From assembly GCA_030630935.1 (NCBI GenBank), contig DAOVMD010000081.1, positions 1 through 9,619 of the forward strand: a stretch of DNA of 9,619 bases. The letters are read 5' to 3'. The stretch is from Candidatus Mcinerneyibacteriota bacterium (GTDB lineage Bacteria; AUK180; JAQVHJ01). The position numbers and the translations under genes were made by a program. The notes beneath the pieces were generated by a model. It saw only the letters and a list, made by a program, of their open reading frames with translations. It was not told the origin of the DNA and searched no databases. Positions within the stretch are counted from its first letter, which is position 1. Each line of letters opens with the position of its first letter. Shown here in pieces: positions 1 through 7,280 of the stretch.

Positions 1-1403
1 AAGATTTCGCAAAATGGGTTTTACTTGATAGTGATGATGATTATATTGATCTTGAAGCGATTGAAGCATCCTCCAGATTCAATGAAATGATGCAGCTTTT
101 CGGAATAACAAATGAAGAACTGGAAGACCTTCTTCATGATACGTTCTTCACCGTTATTACACCAAACTCAGATAATGGGATCAATGTTTCAACCGGAATA
201 TTTGATGTTAATTTCTCAAAACTAAAACACTTCGCGAAGGCTATTATTTATTCTTTAGTCTCATGCTTATATTCTGATGATTCAATTTCAACTTATGAAG
301 AAGAAATTAATTTTGTAAAACTAACATTTGAATTTATTAAGAAATTTAAACTGGAAGTATCTAATTATCCCAAAACTAAGGACTTTCTTAGAGAGCTTGA
401 AGAGAATGTAGATAAATTTCCCGGATCTAAAGATGTTAAATTAAAGGTTATAGAAACATTATTAAAATTTATCAAGGATTCTGCACAAGTTTTATTTGAA
501 GGAATCCCGTTGAATTTCAAGGATATCTTTTCTAAACAATCTAAGAAAAATCAAGTCATGATTTTCTCATTGGTACATATAGAAGATATGTTTTTTAAAA
601 ACTTATTTATTATGAAAGCTTTTCACCAACTCTTTAATTTTGCACTTGATAACCCTGAAAAAAAGATTTCAATATTTCTAAACTTCCCGGACGAGATTTT
701 ATTTTTCAAAGAATTCCTTAAAGGGATTAGTGCGATCAAAGATTTAAAAATTAAAAATGTTCGATTAATATTAAGTTCTTCTTCCTATAAAAATCTTTCA
801 TCTCTCGATTTATCAAAACCGTCACATATCTTCATTTCAAAGATTGGTAGCGAAATTGCAAATAATTCCCTGAGCAAGGAATTCAATTTCTCCAGTACCT
901 TATTAAGTGAAATTAAAGAGCAGCAATTTGTTTATATTAAATCCGGAAAAGTTGTTTCACTCTTATTCCCCAGGATCCCATATTCATATCACAGAATTCT
1001 GGAATCATTTGAAATTGCCAGACTTCTAAAAGAAGATACTCGAAATCTGTTCGAACAACTTTATAGAAAACTTGATGATATCAAGGATAAATATCCAGAA
1101 CTTCAAAAGAAGAAAATTGGAATATTAATAATTGAGAACGGACCATATCGCGGAAAGGACGTAATAATTGATAAAGATGAAGTTGTAATTGGACGATATG
1201 AAATTTATCCTCAGAATAAATTGATCTCCAGAAAACATTTTAAAATCCATCGCGAAGGTTCTAACTTTGTAATAATTGACAATAGTGTTAATGGTGTTTT
1301 TATTAATGGTAGAAGAATTACTCAAGCCACATTAAAAGAACGAGACACAATCGTTCTCGGAAGAAACGAAGTATCTCTCTATTTCGAAGAAAAAGAAATT
1401 TAA
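1..1403 (+). CDS. FHA-domain protein, possibly with HerA/DUF87-like ATPase remnant (5' end outside window)
   Basis: The frame is open from base 3, so the ATG at 87 is probably internal: 28 plausible codons precede it (DFAKWVLLDSDDDYIDLEAI...). The last 95 or so residues (from about base 1116) form a complete FHA domain, a phosphothreonine-peptide binding fold. It shows the conserved Gly-Arg (VVIGR), Ser-x-x-His (SRKH) and Asn-Gly (NSVNG) residues, so it should bind ligand. The part before it has no strong signature. The segments TVITPNSDNGINVS, NVRLILSSSS and QQFVYIKSGKVVSLLFPRIP resemble the later parts of HerA/DUF87-type ATPases (a TPGS..G motif, a sensor-like strand, and a strand before the C-terminal domain). 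No Walker A is in the window; it would lie upstream. The FHA call is secure, the ATPase call is tentative. The gene is convergent with the phosphatase/lipoprotein genes, and an FHA protein could act in the same Ser/Thr phosphorylation circuit, but nothing here proves it. Confidence 0.85.
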   Translation, partial: DFAKWVLLDSDDDYIDLEAIEASSRFNEMMQLFGITNEELEDLLHDTFFTVITPNSDNGINVSTGIFDVNFSKLKHFAKAIIYSLVSCLYSDDSISTYEEEINFVKLTFEFIKKFKLEVSNYPKTKDFLRELEENVDKFPGSKDVKLKVIETLLKFIKDSAQVLFEGIPLNFKDIFSKQSKKNQVMIFSLVHIEDMFFKNLFIMKAFHQLFNFALDNPEKKISIFLNFPDEILFFKEFLKGISAIKDLKIKNVRLILSSSSYKNLSSLDLSKPSHIFISKIGSEIANNSLSKEFNFSSTLLSEIKEQQFVYIKSGKVVSLLFPRIPYSYHRILESFEIARLLKEDTRNLFEQLYRKLDDIKDKYPELQKKKIGILIIENGPYRGKDVIIDKDEVVIGRYEIYPQNKLISRKHFKIHREGSNFVIIDNSVNGVFINGRRITQATLKERDTIVLGRNEVSLYFEEKEI

Positions 1404-1451
1404 AACATAATCTCAACCTCAAACTCAATCTGGAAATATAAAATAACTATT

Positions 1452-1481
1452 TTTTTAATCGTTTACGATTTAAAATTTTTT
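1452..1481 (+). terminator. weak candidate intrinsic terminator after the FHA gene
   Basis: AATCG (1457-1461) and CGATT (1466-1470) pair around a TTTA loop. The stem continues through one T-T mismatch into four A-T pairs and is followed by six T (1476-1481). It lies about 50 bases after the FHA stop codon. The stem has only two G-C pairs, so termination would be inefficient. Confidence 0.35.
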
Positions 1482-1515
1482 GAGCGTAGCGAGTTAATTT
1501 TATTTTTTTTGTTTT

Positions 1516-1550
1516 GCGGCGTGGTCAACGCGGAGTCGGGAATTCCACGT
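1516..1550. repeat. GC-rich island with internal inverted repeat
   Basis: A roughly 60% GC patch sits inside very AT-rich DNA. CGTGG (1520-1524) pairs with CCACG (1545-1549), GCGT pairs with ACGC inside it, and the palindrome GGAATTCC lies near the right arm. It is too short to be a gene and looks like part of a dispersed intergenic element. Only one copy is visible in this window, so repeat status is inference. Confidence 0.3.
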
Positions 1551-1725
1551 AGTTCTTGATGTTCAGTAGTTAATTTTGCATTCAATTGTTTTATGTTTTA
1601 AACATATATAAACATTTTAAGTAAGCCACTTATAAGTCTCATATAATCCCTGTAAAAATTTTCTTTTTTTTTTTTATGTTTTGTTTTATTTTTCTTTCGT
1701 AATGAGTGATTAATGGGACACCCTT

Positions 1726-1750
1726 GTTCAAGCAACTCTGTTGCTTGAAC
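1726..1750. repeat. perfect 11-bp inverted repeat with 3-base loop
   Basis: GTTCAAGCAAC, loop TCT, GTTGCTTGAAC: every base pairs, and one further T-A pair extends the stem at 1725/1751. It is not followed by a T run on the plus strand (AGAAAGC follows), so it is not a classic terminator. It could be a REP-like element, an mRNA 3'-end stabiliser or a protein-binding palindrome. Confidence 0.6.
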
Positions 1751-1943
1751 AGAAAGCTGATAGCAGAGAATAGAGAGCAGTTGTTTATAGTTCGTAGATA
1801 ATAGAAAAAGAAAAATCTTTTGTTCTCATTGTCACATTTCTTTGGAAACAGAAGAATGTTTTATAAAATAGTGTTACTTTTCTCCATTTACAGGATGTCC
1901 CAAGTTTTTCTTATTTCCTTATCCCAACCATGTTATCTGTTTT

Positions 1944-1981
1944 GCTTAGATTGCCGCGTCATTTCACTTTTCGCAATGACA
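1944..1981. repeat. candidate degenerate dispersed intergenic repeat
   Basis: On the minus strand this reads TGTCATTGCGAA, then an AT-rich middle, then GACGCGGCAATCTAAGC. The general form TGTCATTGCGA...GCAATCT, with ATTGC/GCAAT ends (1950-1954 and 1973-1977) that can pair, resembles a family of short imperfect palindromes scattered between genes in many bacterial genomes. The identification is from memory of that pattern, and only one copy is in the window. Confidence 0.45.
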
Positions 1982-2013
1982 AATAATGTGTGTATTTTTT
2001 TAAAGTAAAATAA

Positions 2014-3168
2014 TTAGTTAGTGTTTTTAATTTTTACGAAGTGGAATGTTCCTTTATCAGATGAAAACCAGACACCATTCTTATCGATTTGAATATCAAA
2101 AATTGAACTTCGTACTTCTTCCCTGTCAATAAATAATTTTCTAAAAATCCCTTCCCTGCTTGTTGAATAATAAATTCCATTTGAAGTTCCCACATATATA
2201 ATTCCATTACTTACTGCAAGTGAAGTGAAATCTCCATTTAAAATAAATGGTTTAGTTAAAATTGTTCTCCAAATATTGAAACTCTTATCGAATTTTCCAA
2301 GACCTTCTTGAGTTAAAACAAAGAGTTCATTTTTTGTATTAATAATTTTAATTATACTATTTGACGGTAAGCCACTTGAGATATTGAACTGCTCCCAATT
2401 TTCAAAGATGATATGGAATCTTGATAAACCTTCGAGAGTCGCGACCCAAACATATGGTTCATCAACAATAATATCCGTGATAAAATCATTTTGCAGGTCC
2501 CCGGAAGCTTTCGTATATGACTTGAATTGCTGGTAATTTTTATTTAATATTGAGAGCCCTGAATTTGTGCCGAAATAAATTCTTGTTTTCGTTGCTTTTA
2601 TTATGCTAATGTTATTAGCAACTAAACCATCTGATTTTTTAAATTTAATCCATTCCTTGTCAATTGCAGTTGAGACCTGTGAAACAGTTAGGAGAACATC
2701 CGGATTTTTCACCAAGGCTGTTACACCTTTATTAGTTCCAATCCAGATAATATCTTTCTCAACAAAAATTGAGTTGATCTTTTTCGATAAGAGGTTATTA
2801 GTTGAGCCGAAGAAGTTCTCAATCTTATTTTTATTAACACTCATTCTCATTAATCCAGTATCAGTTCCGACCCAAATCTCATTATCCCCGACTGCAAAAG
2901 AGAATAAATTCAGTGATAATAAACCTCTTTTCAAGTCATAGTATTCCCAGTTTTTTGTTTCAGTATTAAATGAGAGGAATCCCTGATGAGCAGTCGTAAA
3001 CCAAATTAGATCATTTTCCTCTTGAAGATATATTTTGTTAATACCTTGGAGATTCTCAGCTTTAATATTATAGGTAAACAAAAAATCTTCCCGGATAAGC
3101 TGCGGGTCAGGAACACAACCTGTAAAAAGAACAGTTAAAAACAACAAAATAAAAAAAATATTCTTCAT
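2014..3168 (-). CDS. lipoprotein with two-component-regulator-type beta-propeller repeats
   Basis: This 384-residue protein begins with a lipoprotein signal peptide: basic Lys2, a hydrophobic stretch at residues 4-16 and a lipobox ending in Cys18 (LFTGC). It should therefore be exported and lipid-anchored. The mature part is a run of Reg_prop-like blades with the recurring pattern W-x-G-T-x-x-G-L. They lie near residues 56 (WFTTAHQG), 99 (WVGTDTG), 142 (WIGTNKG), 198 (YFGTNSG), 241 (WVATLEG), 283 (FVLTQEG), 325 (YVGTSNG) and 367 (WFSSDKG), enough for a seven- or eight-bladed propeller. Such repeats usually form the sensor half of hybrid histidine kinases; here there is no kinase or transmembrane segment after them. 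The start is 9 bases after the phosphatase stop, so the two are probably co-expressed. It could supply ligand sensing to the phosphatase's extracytoplasmic domain, but this is inference. No good Shine-Dalgarno is seen. Confidence 0.85.
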   Translation of the reverse strand: MKNIFFILLFLTVLFTGCVPDPQLIREDFLFTYNIKAENLQGINKIYLQEENDLIWFTTAHQGFLSFNTETKNWEYYDLKRGLLSLNLFSFAVGDNEIWVGTDTGLMRMSVNKNKIENFFGSTNNLLSKKINSIFVEKDIIWIGTNKGVTALVKNPDVLLTVSQVSTAIDKEWIKFKKSDGLVANNISIIKATKTRIYFGTNSGLSILNKNYQQFKSYTKASGDLQNDFITDIIVDEPYVWVATLEGLSRFHIIFENWEQFNISSGLPSNSIIKIINTKNELFVLTQEGLGKFDKSFNIWRTILTKPFILNGDFTSLAVSNGIIYVGTSNGIYYSTSREGIFRKLFIDREEVRSSIFDIQIDKNGVWFSSDKGTFHFVKIKNTN

Positions 3169-3177
3169 AATAAAACT

Positions 3178-4647
3178 CTACTTCATTTTTAAAACAACCA
3201 TTGTAAGGTCGTCAGACAGTGGTTCATCACCTATGAAATCATAGATGTCTTTAAGTAATAACTTTTTAAACTCGTATATATCAAACTTAGGTGTATTTTT
3301 TATTGCAGCGAGGAATCTTTTCTCTCCATATTCTTCCTTTTCAGAATTCATTGCTTCAGTAATTCCATCCGTGAAGTAAACAACAATATCATTATAATTC
3401 AATTTCAATGTTCCCTCATAAAGGTTATTGTAGAAGATTTTACCATTTGTCAAACCAAGTCCTATTCCTTCGGGGTTAAATTCTTCAATCGACTTAGTTT
3501 TATCACGCCAAACAATAAGCGGCAAGTGTCCAGCGTTTACAACTTTCAGAGTATGAGTTCTCAGGTCAAGAATTGAATAAATCATAGTTACAAACTTTCC
3601 CGGTCGAAGATCTTTCATTAACAGATAATTTAATTTTTTAATTAAACTTAAAGGTGATTCTTTCCCGAAAGCTTCGGCTCTCAGGATACTCCTGATCATA
3701 ACCATTATTAACGACCCTGGCACACCCTTACCTGATACATCTGCAATTGCAATTGCCACCTTTTCATCATCTACATGTAATACATCATAATAATCTCCAC
3801 CTATCTCCTTTGCGAAATCATAATATGGAACTATTTCACAGTCTCTGAACTCAGGAATTGATTTTGTAAGAAATGAATCCTGGATCTGGTGTGCAATTTC
3901 AAGTTCTTGATCTAATTTCTCTTTTGCAAGCCGAGTCTCATTATCCTGAACATAATTCTCTGTAATCTGAGAAAATGTATCAACCAGTGATGAAAATTCA
4001 GGGCTGGTCTTAGTATAGAGGTCTGTCTCTACAATCTTTTTTTCCGTTGACCTCTGTAATAATAACGATATCTCTTTTATGGAATTTTCAAATGAGTTAG
4101 AAAGTAAAATAACCCAAATGGTCCCAAGTATTAATAACAGCATCTGTGAAAGGACAATATAAGTAATACCGTCTTGAATATCGTTAATGAAAACGTACTC
4201 AGGATATAATAATACTACCCCATATTGTACCTCCCCGGAAGGTGTAATGTTAAAACTTCGTGCAAGATAAATTTTATTTTGAAGTGCTAATTTAACAAGG
4301 GTTTCACCTTGATCCTTAAAAGAAAAATTCTTAACTTTAAAGTTTAAATTGGTCGTAATCGGATCATCATTTTTCATAAGAATAAAAGATAAAGGAATCC
4401 CAAGTTTATTTAAATATGCAACTTCTTCTTTAATGGAGCACTTTAAATTTTCTTCTGTTTTCGAGAAAGATTCATGAGTAAATCTTTCTGTAATTCGAAT
4501 AGAGACATTATCTATCTGTTCATTGACATACCTGTTAAATGCCTTCTTCTGAAATGAGACATAGATAAAGATGGATAGAGATAATGAAAAAAGAATTGTC
4601 AAAAGTAATATCCCTTCAAATTTCCAGAAATACTTTATCTTCCTCAA
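3178..4647 (-). CDS. membrane-bound SpoIIE/RsbU-type PP2C serine phosphatase
   Basis: This 489-residue protein likely dephosphorylates phosphoserine/phosphothreonine on a partner such as an anti-sigma-factor antagonist. Transmembrane helices at about residues 13-32 and 162-183 flank an extracytoplasmic sensor of about 130 residues. A helical, probably coiled-coil linker (about 185-255) leads to the SpoIIE phosphatase domain (about 250-489). The metal-binding aspartates are all present: Asp285 in GGDYYD, Asp303 in ADVSGKG, Asp427 in FTDGITEA and Asp480 in SDDLT, with the usual NAGH motif at 371-374. It should therefore be active. The start is TTG, overlapping the recR stop (TTGA). The next in-frame Met is near residue 91, after TM1, so the TTG start is needed to include that helix. 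An AGGTAGG stretch precedes it. No partner kinase or STAS-domain antagonist is in the window. Confidence 0.92.
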   Translation of the reverse strand: MRKIKYFWKFEGILLLTILFSLSLSIFIYVSFQKKAFNRYVNEQIDNVSIRITERFTHESFSKTEENLKCSIKEEVAYLNKLGIPLSFILMKNDDPITTNLNFKVKNFSFKDQGETLVKLALQNKIYLARSFNITPSGEVQYGVVLLYPEYVFINDIQDGITYIVLSQMLLLILGTIWVILLSNSFENSIKEISLLLQRSTEKKIVETDLYTKTSPEFSSLVDTFSQITENYVQDNETRLAKEKLDQELEIAHQIQDSFLTKSIPEFRDCEIVPYYDFAKEIGGDYYDVLHVDDEKVAIAIADVSGKGVPGSLIMVMIRSILRAEAFGKESPLSLIKKLNYLLMKDLRPGKFVTMIYSILDLRTHTLKVVNAGHLPLIVWRDKTKSIEEFNPEGIGLGLTNGKIFYNNLYEGTLKLNYNDIVVYFTDGITEAMNSEKEEYGEKRFLAAIKNTPKFDIYEFKKLLLKDIYDFIGDEPLSDDLTMVVLKMK

Positions 4648-5258
4648 AATTCCAACCTACCTTTAATAGCTTTAGAAAGAGTCACCTCATCAATAAAATC
4701 GAGATCACTCCCAACAGGAACACCGTACGCGATTCTTGTAATCTTAACACCTGAACCTTTAATTAGTTTCTTAATATAGTTTGCAGTAACTTCACCTTCT
4801 GTATTTGGATTAGTTGCAATAATAATCTCTATAATCCGGGGATTGTTCTTGAGTCGGGTCTGCAAAGCATGGATAGTTAATTTATCCGGATGAACTCCGG
4901 CAAGTGGAGAAATCACTCCCTTCAAAATATGATATCGACCCCTGAACTCACCTGACCTTTCAATTGAATTTAACTCCTTAACAGTTTCAACTATACATAA
5001 CTTTGTTTCATCTCTCTTCTTATCCCGGCAAATGGGACAAGGCTCTGATTCTGAGAGATTAAAACAAGTGCTGCACTCTTTAATATTATCCCGGAGTAAT
5101 TCAAGCAGACTTATTAATCTATTATAGTATTTTATATCACGCTGAATTAAATAATACGAAAACCTGGAAGCCATGCGCTTACCGGTTCCGGGAAATTTCT
5201 CAAAAACTTCGGTTAACATTTTAATTATCTTTGATAATGAGTACTTTCTTTTAATCAT
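4644..5258 (-). CDS. recR: recombination mediator RecR
   Basis: RecR works with RecF and RecO to load RecA on SSB-coated gaps. At 204 residues it has the family's normal length. The order of parts is canonical: a helix-hairpin-helix near residues 20-35 (FPGTGKRMASR); a four-cysteine zinc site with Cys62, Cys65, Cys74 and Cys77; a Toprim domain from about 86 with the IVE strand (89-91) and ATNPNTEGE (148-156); and the C-terminal PVGSDLDFIDEVTL motif. The gene starts 6 bases after the ybaB stop and its TGA is overlapped by the next gene's TTG start. The upstream AAGAG is a weak ribosome site close to the ATG, so translation probably depends on coupling. dnaX-ybaB-recR is a widely conserved gene order. 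Confidence 0.97.
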   Translation of the reverse strand: MIKRKYSLSKIIKMLTEVFEKFPGTGKRMASRFSYYLIQRDIKYYNRLISLLELLRDNIKECSTCFNLSESEPCPICRDKKRDETKLCIVETVKELNSIERSGEFRGRYHILKGVISPLAGVHPDKLTIHALQTRLKNNPRIIEIIIATNPNTEGEVTANYIKKLIKGSGVKITRIAYGVPVGSDLDFIDEVTLSKAIKGRLEF

Positions 5259-5264
5259 AATCTC

Positions 5265-5567
5265 TTAAAATAAATTGGGAATTGGTAAACCACCTGTAAT
5301 CTTTGACATCTCTTGCTGAATCATCTCTTGAGCTTTATCAATACCATTATTTACCGCGGCCGTAATAAGATCTTCTAACATCTCCTTATCCGGTTCCTCA
5401 AGAATTTCATCATTTAATGTTATTGACATCACCTTTAAATGGCCATTGATAACAACTGTAACCGCACCGCCACCTGATGTGCCTTCGGCTGTCTTATGCT
5501 CCAGCTCAGCCTGAATCTTGGTCATGGCATCCTGCATCTTTTTTAACATGTTCATCTGTTTTGACAT
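5265..5567 (-). CDS. ybaB: YbaB/EbfC family nucleoid-associated protein
   Basis: This small (100 residues) DNA-binding protein family forms dimers with a tweezer shape, and the gene usually lies between dnaX and recR, as here. The N-terminal third is a Lys/Met/Gln-rich helix (MLKKMQDAMTKIQAEL). A Gly-rich turn (GTSGGGAVTVVINGH), a beta strand region and a final long helix follow, ending in a GG-P-type tail (TGGLPIPNLF). In other bacteria the family is linked to nucleoid organisation and RecFOR repair. A strong AGGAG (5574-5578) sits 6 bases upstream of the ATG, in the 12-base gap after dnaX. Confidence 0.95.
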   Translation of the reverse strand: MSKQMNMLKKMQDAMTKIQAELEHKTAEGTSGGGAVTVVINGHLKVMSITLNDEILEEPDKEMLEDLITAAVNNGIDKAQEMIQQEMSKITGGLPIPNLF

Positions 5568-5573
5568 TTATCG

Positions 5574-5578
5574 CTCCT
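5574..5578 (-). promoter_or_regulatory. Shine-Dalgarno site of ybaB
   Basis: AGGAG on the minus strand, 6 bases before the ATG and just inside the gap after the dnaX TAA. With the recA and dnaX sites it shows that this organism uses Shine-Dalgarno initiation, unlike most Bacteroidia. Confidence 0.8.
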
Positions 5579-5579
5579 G

Positions 5580-7259
5580 TTATTTTATTTTTATATCTTT
5601 TATTGTTGCGTTGAACATTTCTAAGGTGGTCTTGACAATGGGTTCCTTCTCCTTAACCTCTTTTTCAATCTCCTTCTTGTCAACTAAAAATTTATCCGAC
5701 TTATCTTCAATAATAATAATATCTCCTTGAACCTGAAATTTTATCTCACGCTTGAGTTGGAAATATTGAAAAATATATTTTTCAAGCTCGGATTTCTTAT
5801 CAGGTTTATCCAGGTACTCTCTCTTGAATTTCTCTGAGCTGCTGAAGCCAATTGTAATAATTGAACTATCAATTGAAGCTAACTCGCTATTCTCTAAATA
5901 TATAAATAAACTGGTTTTTTTCTCATCTAAAAATTTCAGGAACCCTTTCCAGTCATATCCTGGATCCGTTTGAAATTCTTCTTGGCTTTCGTTTACAGTA
6001 TTTTTTTCGGGTGATTTGACAGGTGCAGGTTGAACAGGGGTATTATTATTAATAGCTTCTTCATAACTGACTGGAGACTCTGAATTTGAATCGGCTAAAA
6101 AACCTTTCCCTGTAAAGTTATCTAATTTATCCATAATCTCAGAAAGCGAAATATGTGTTTGGAGATTTTGACTATAAATATAATTATGCTCAAATAAGAT
6201 TCGCGGATTTGACGAATATTTAATTTGATTTAATAACTCTATTAACTTCTGTGAAAGGCTTGAGATTAAGCTAATATCCATCTCTTTAGAAAGTTCTATC
6301 GCTATCTTGCGTTCCCGCTCTGATAAGTAAATTGCCTGCTTCAAATTCGGGTTGATCTTTAAAAACATTAAATTCCTGGTTTTTTTTAGTAGGTCTTCCA
6401 GGAAAATTGAAATATCATTTCCTTTAATAAATAATGCATCAATAATCTCGAGACCCTTTTTAATATCTTTTGAAATAAAAGTTCTTAGGAAATCATATAA
6501 TATCTGAAAATCGACCATTCCAAATAATTGTCTAATATTCTCGGGTAAGATATCTTTATCAGTAGTTGAGATTAACTGGTCCAATAACACTTCCGCATCC
6601 CGCATACTGCCATCTGCTTTCTCTCCAATTAAGTGTAACGCTTCATCTGAAATTTTAATATTTTCAATCTTTACTATTCTCTTGAGCTGCTCAACTAATA
6701 ACTTGACAGAGATACGTCTGAAATCAAATCTCTGACACCTGGAAAGAATTGTAAGTGGTATTTTCTGAGCTTCAGTAGTAGCGAATATAAAAATCACATA
6801 TTCCGGGGGTTCTTCAAGAGTCTTAAGTAATGCATTAAATCCAGCTGAACTTATCTGATGAACCTCATCGATGATATAGATTTTTTTCTTTCCCGGACGA
6901 GAAATAAAGAGGACATTCTGTTTAATCTCTCTGATATTATCTACACTTGTATTTGAAGCCCCATCAATCTCAATTACATCAAGCGAACTGCCATTATTAA
7001 TTTCAAGACAGAAATCACAGGTATTGCATGGTTTGGTTGTGGGACCTTTTTCACAGTTTAAAGCTTTTGCAAATATTCTTGCAGTAGAAGTCTTCCCGAT
7101 TCCGCGTGGACCGGTAAACAGGTAAGCATGAGCAATGTGCCCTGAGCCAAGGGCATTCTTCAATGTTGTAGTAATATGTTCCTGTCCAATTACTTCATCG
7201 AAATTTACAGGCCTGTATTTCCTCGAAAATACTTCGTATTTCTTCTCTTTTTTCTTCAC
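5580..7259 (-). CDS. dnaX: DNA polymerase III subunit tau (gamma/tau, DnaX)
   Basis: This is the ATPase of the clamp loader, 559 residues. Visible motifs are Walker A GPRGIGKT (50-57), a zinc module with Cys69, Cys78, Cys81 and Cys84, Walker B IYIIDEVH (127-134), sensor 1 FATTE (159-163), the SRC motif with the arginine finger (173-175) and sensor 2 GSMRDA (217-222). The collar domain runs to about 370. A polar, low-complexity linker (about 385-430) leads to a C-terminal domain of about 130 residues that should contact the polymerase or helicase. The start is GTG, with GGAG (7265-7268) 5 bases upstream; the conserved FSRKYRP near the N-terminus fits this start. Only 21 bases separate it from the SRP RNA, so it is probably transcribed through that gene. 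An A7 tract at codons 418-420 lies where a short gamma form would end in other species. Confidence 0.97.
   Translation of the reverse strand: MKKKEKKYEVFSRKYRPVNFDEVIGQEHITTTLKNALGSGHIAHAYLFTGPRGIGKTSTARIFAKALNCEKGPTTKPCNTCDFCLEINNGSSLDVIEIDGASNTSVDNIREIKQNVLFISRPGKKKIYIIDEVHQISSAGFNALLKTLEEPPEYVIFIFATTEAQKIPLTILSRCQRFDFRRISVKLLVEQLKRIVKIENIKISDEALHLIGEKADGSMRDAEVLLDQLISTTDKDILPENIRQLFGMVDFQILYDFLRTFISKDIKKGLEIIDALFIKGNDISIFLEDLLKKTRNLMFLKINPNLKQAIYLSERERKIAIELSKEMDISLISSLSQKLIELLNQIKYSSNPRILFEHNYIYSQNLQTHISLSEIMDKLDNFTGKGFLADSNSESPVSYEEAINNNTPVQPAPVKSPEKNTVNESQEEFQTDPGYDWKGFLKFLDEKKTSLFIYLENSELASIDSSIITIGFSSSEKFKREYLDKPDKKSELEKYIFQYFQLKREIKFQVQGDIIIIEDKSDKFLVDKKEIEKEVKEKEPIVKTTLEMFNATIKDIKIK
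6001..6007 (-). other. A7 tract in dnaX linker, possible slippage site
   Basis: On the coding strand the codons are GAA AAA AAT (residues 418-420). Loss of one A would give ATA CTG TAA, an almost immediate stop; gain of one A leads to a TGA after about 15 codons. Either would make a product of about 420-435 residues, close to the 431-residue gamma of E. coli. The dnaX genes of E. coli (ribosomal frameshift) and Thermus (transcript slippage) use A-rich tracts in this way. Other A7-A8 runs occur in this gene (for example the A8 complementing 6380-6387), so chance is a real alternative. Confidence 0.25.
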
Positions 7260-7264
7260 AAAAA

Positions 7265-7268
7265 CTCC
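7265..7268 (-). promoter_or_regulatory. Shine-Dalgarno site of dnaX
   Basis: GGAG 5 bases before the GTG start. It supports the GTG as the true start and lies just beyond the 3' end of the SRP RNA, so processing of the SRP RNA must leave it intact. Confidence 0.7.
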
Positions 7269-7280
7269 ACGATATTAAAG

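Larger units (their letters stand above)
1404..2013. other. intergenic region between convergent genes, no convincing gene
   Basis: This stretch is very AT-rich, with long T runs (around 1664-1697). No open frame in it has protein-like composition; the one of about 60 codons starting at 1820 runs through a repeat-like sequence. It holds a weak terminator, the short motif GAGCGTAGCGAG (1482-1493), a GC-rich island (1516-1550), a perfect 11-bp hairpin (1726-1750) and a candidate dispersed repeat (1944-1981). No strong terminator is seen for the minus-strand operon that ends at 2014. Confidence 0.7.

Noticed and set aside
1820-2008. Open frame of about 62 codons on the plus strand in the convergent gap
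   Set aside because: There is no ribosome site, and its second half translates the repeat-like element at 1944-1981; the composition is hydrophobic and Cys-rich in the way of chance AT-rich frames.
2603-2941. 112-codon plus-strand frame inside the propeller lipoprotein gene
   Set aside because: It is antisense to a well-supported gene with regular repeat motifs and has no recognisable protein features.
5518-5730. Plus-strand frame across the ybaB/dnaX junction
   Set aside because: It is opposite two conserved genes; low-complexity Ser/Phe/Ile composition is expected from the complement of Lys/Glu-rich coding sequence.
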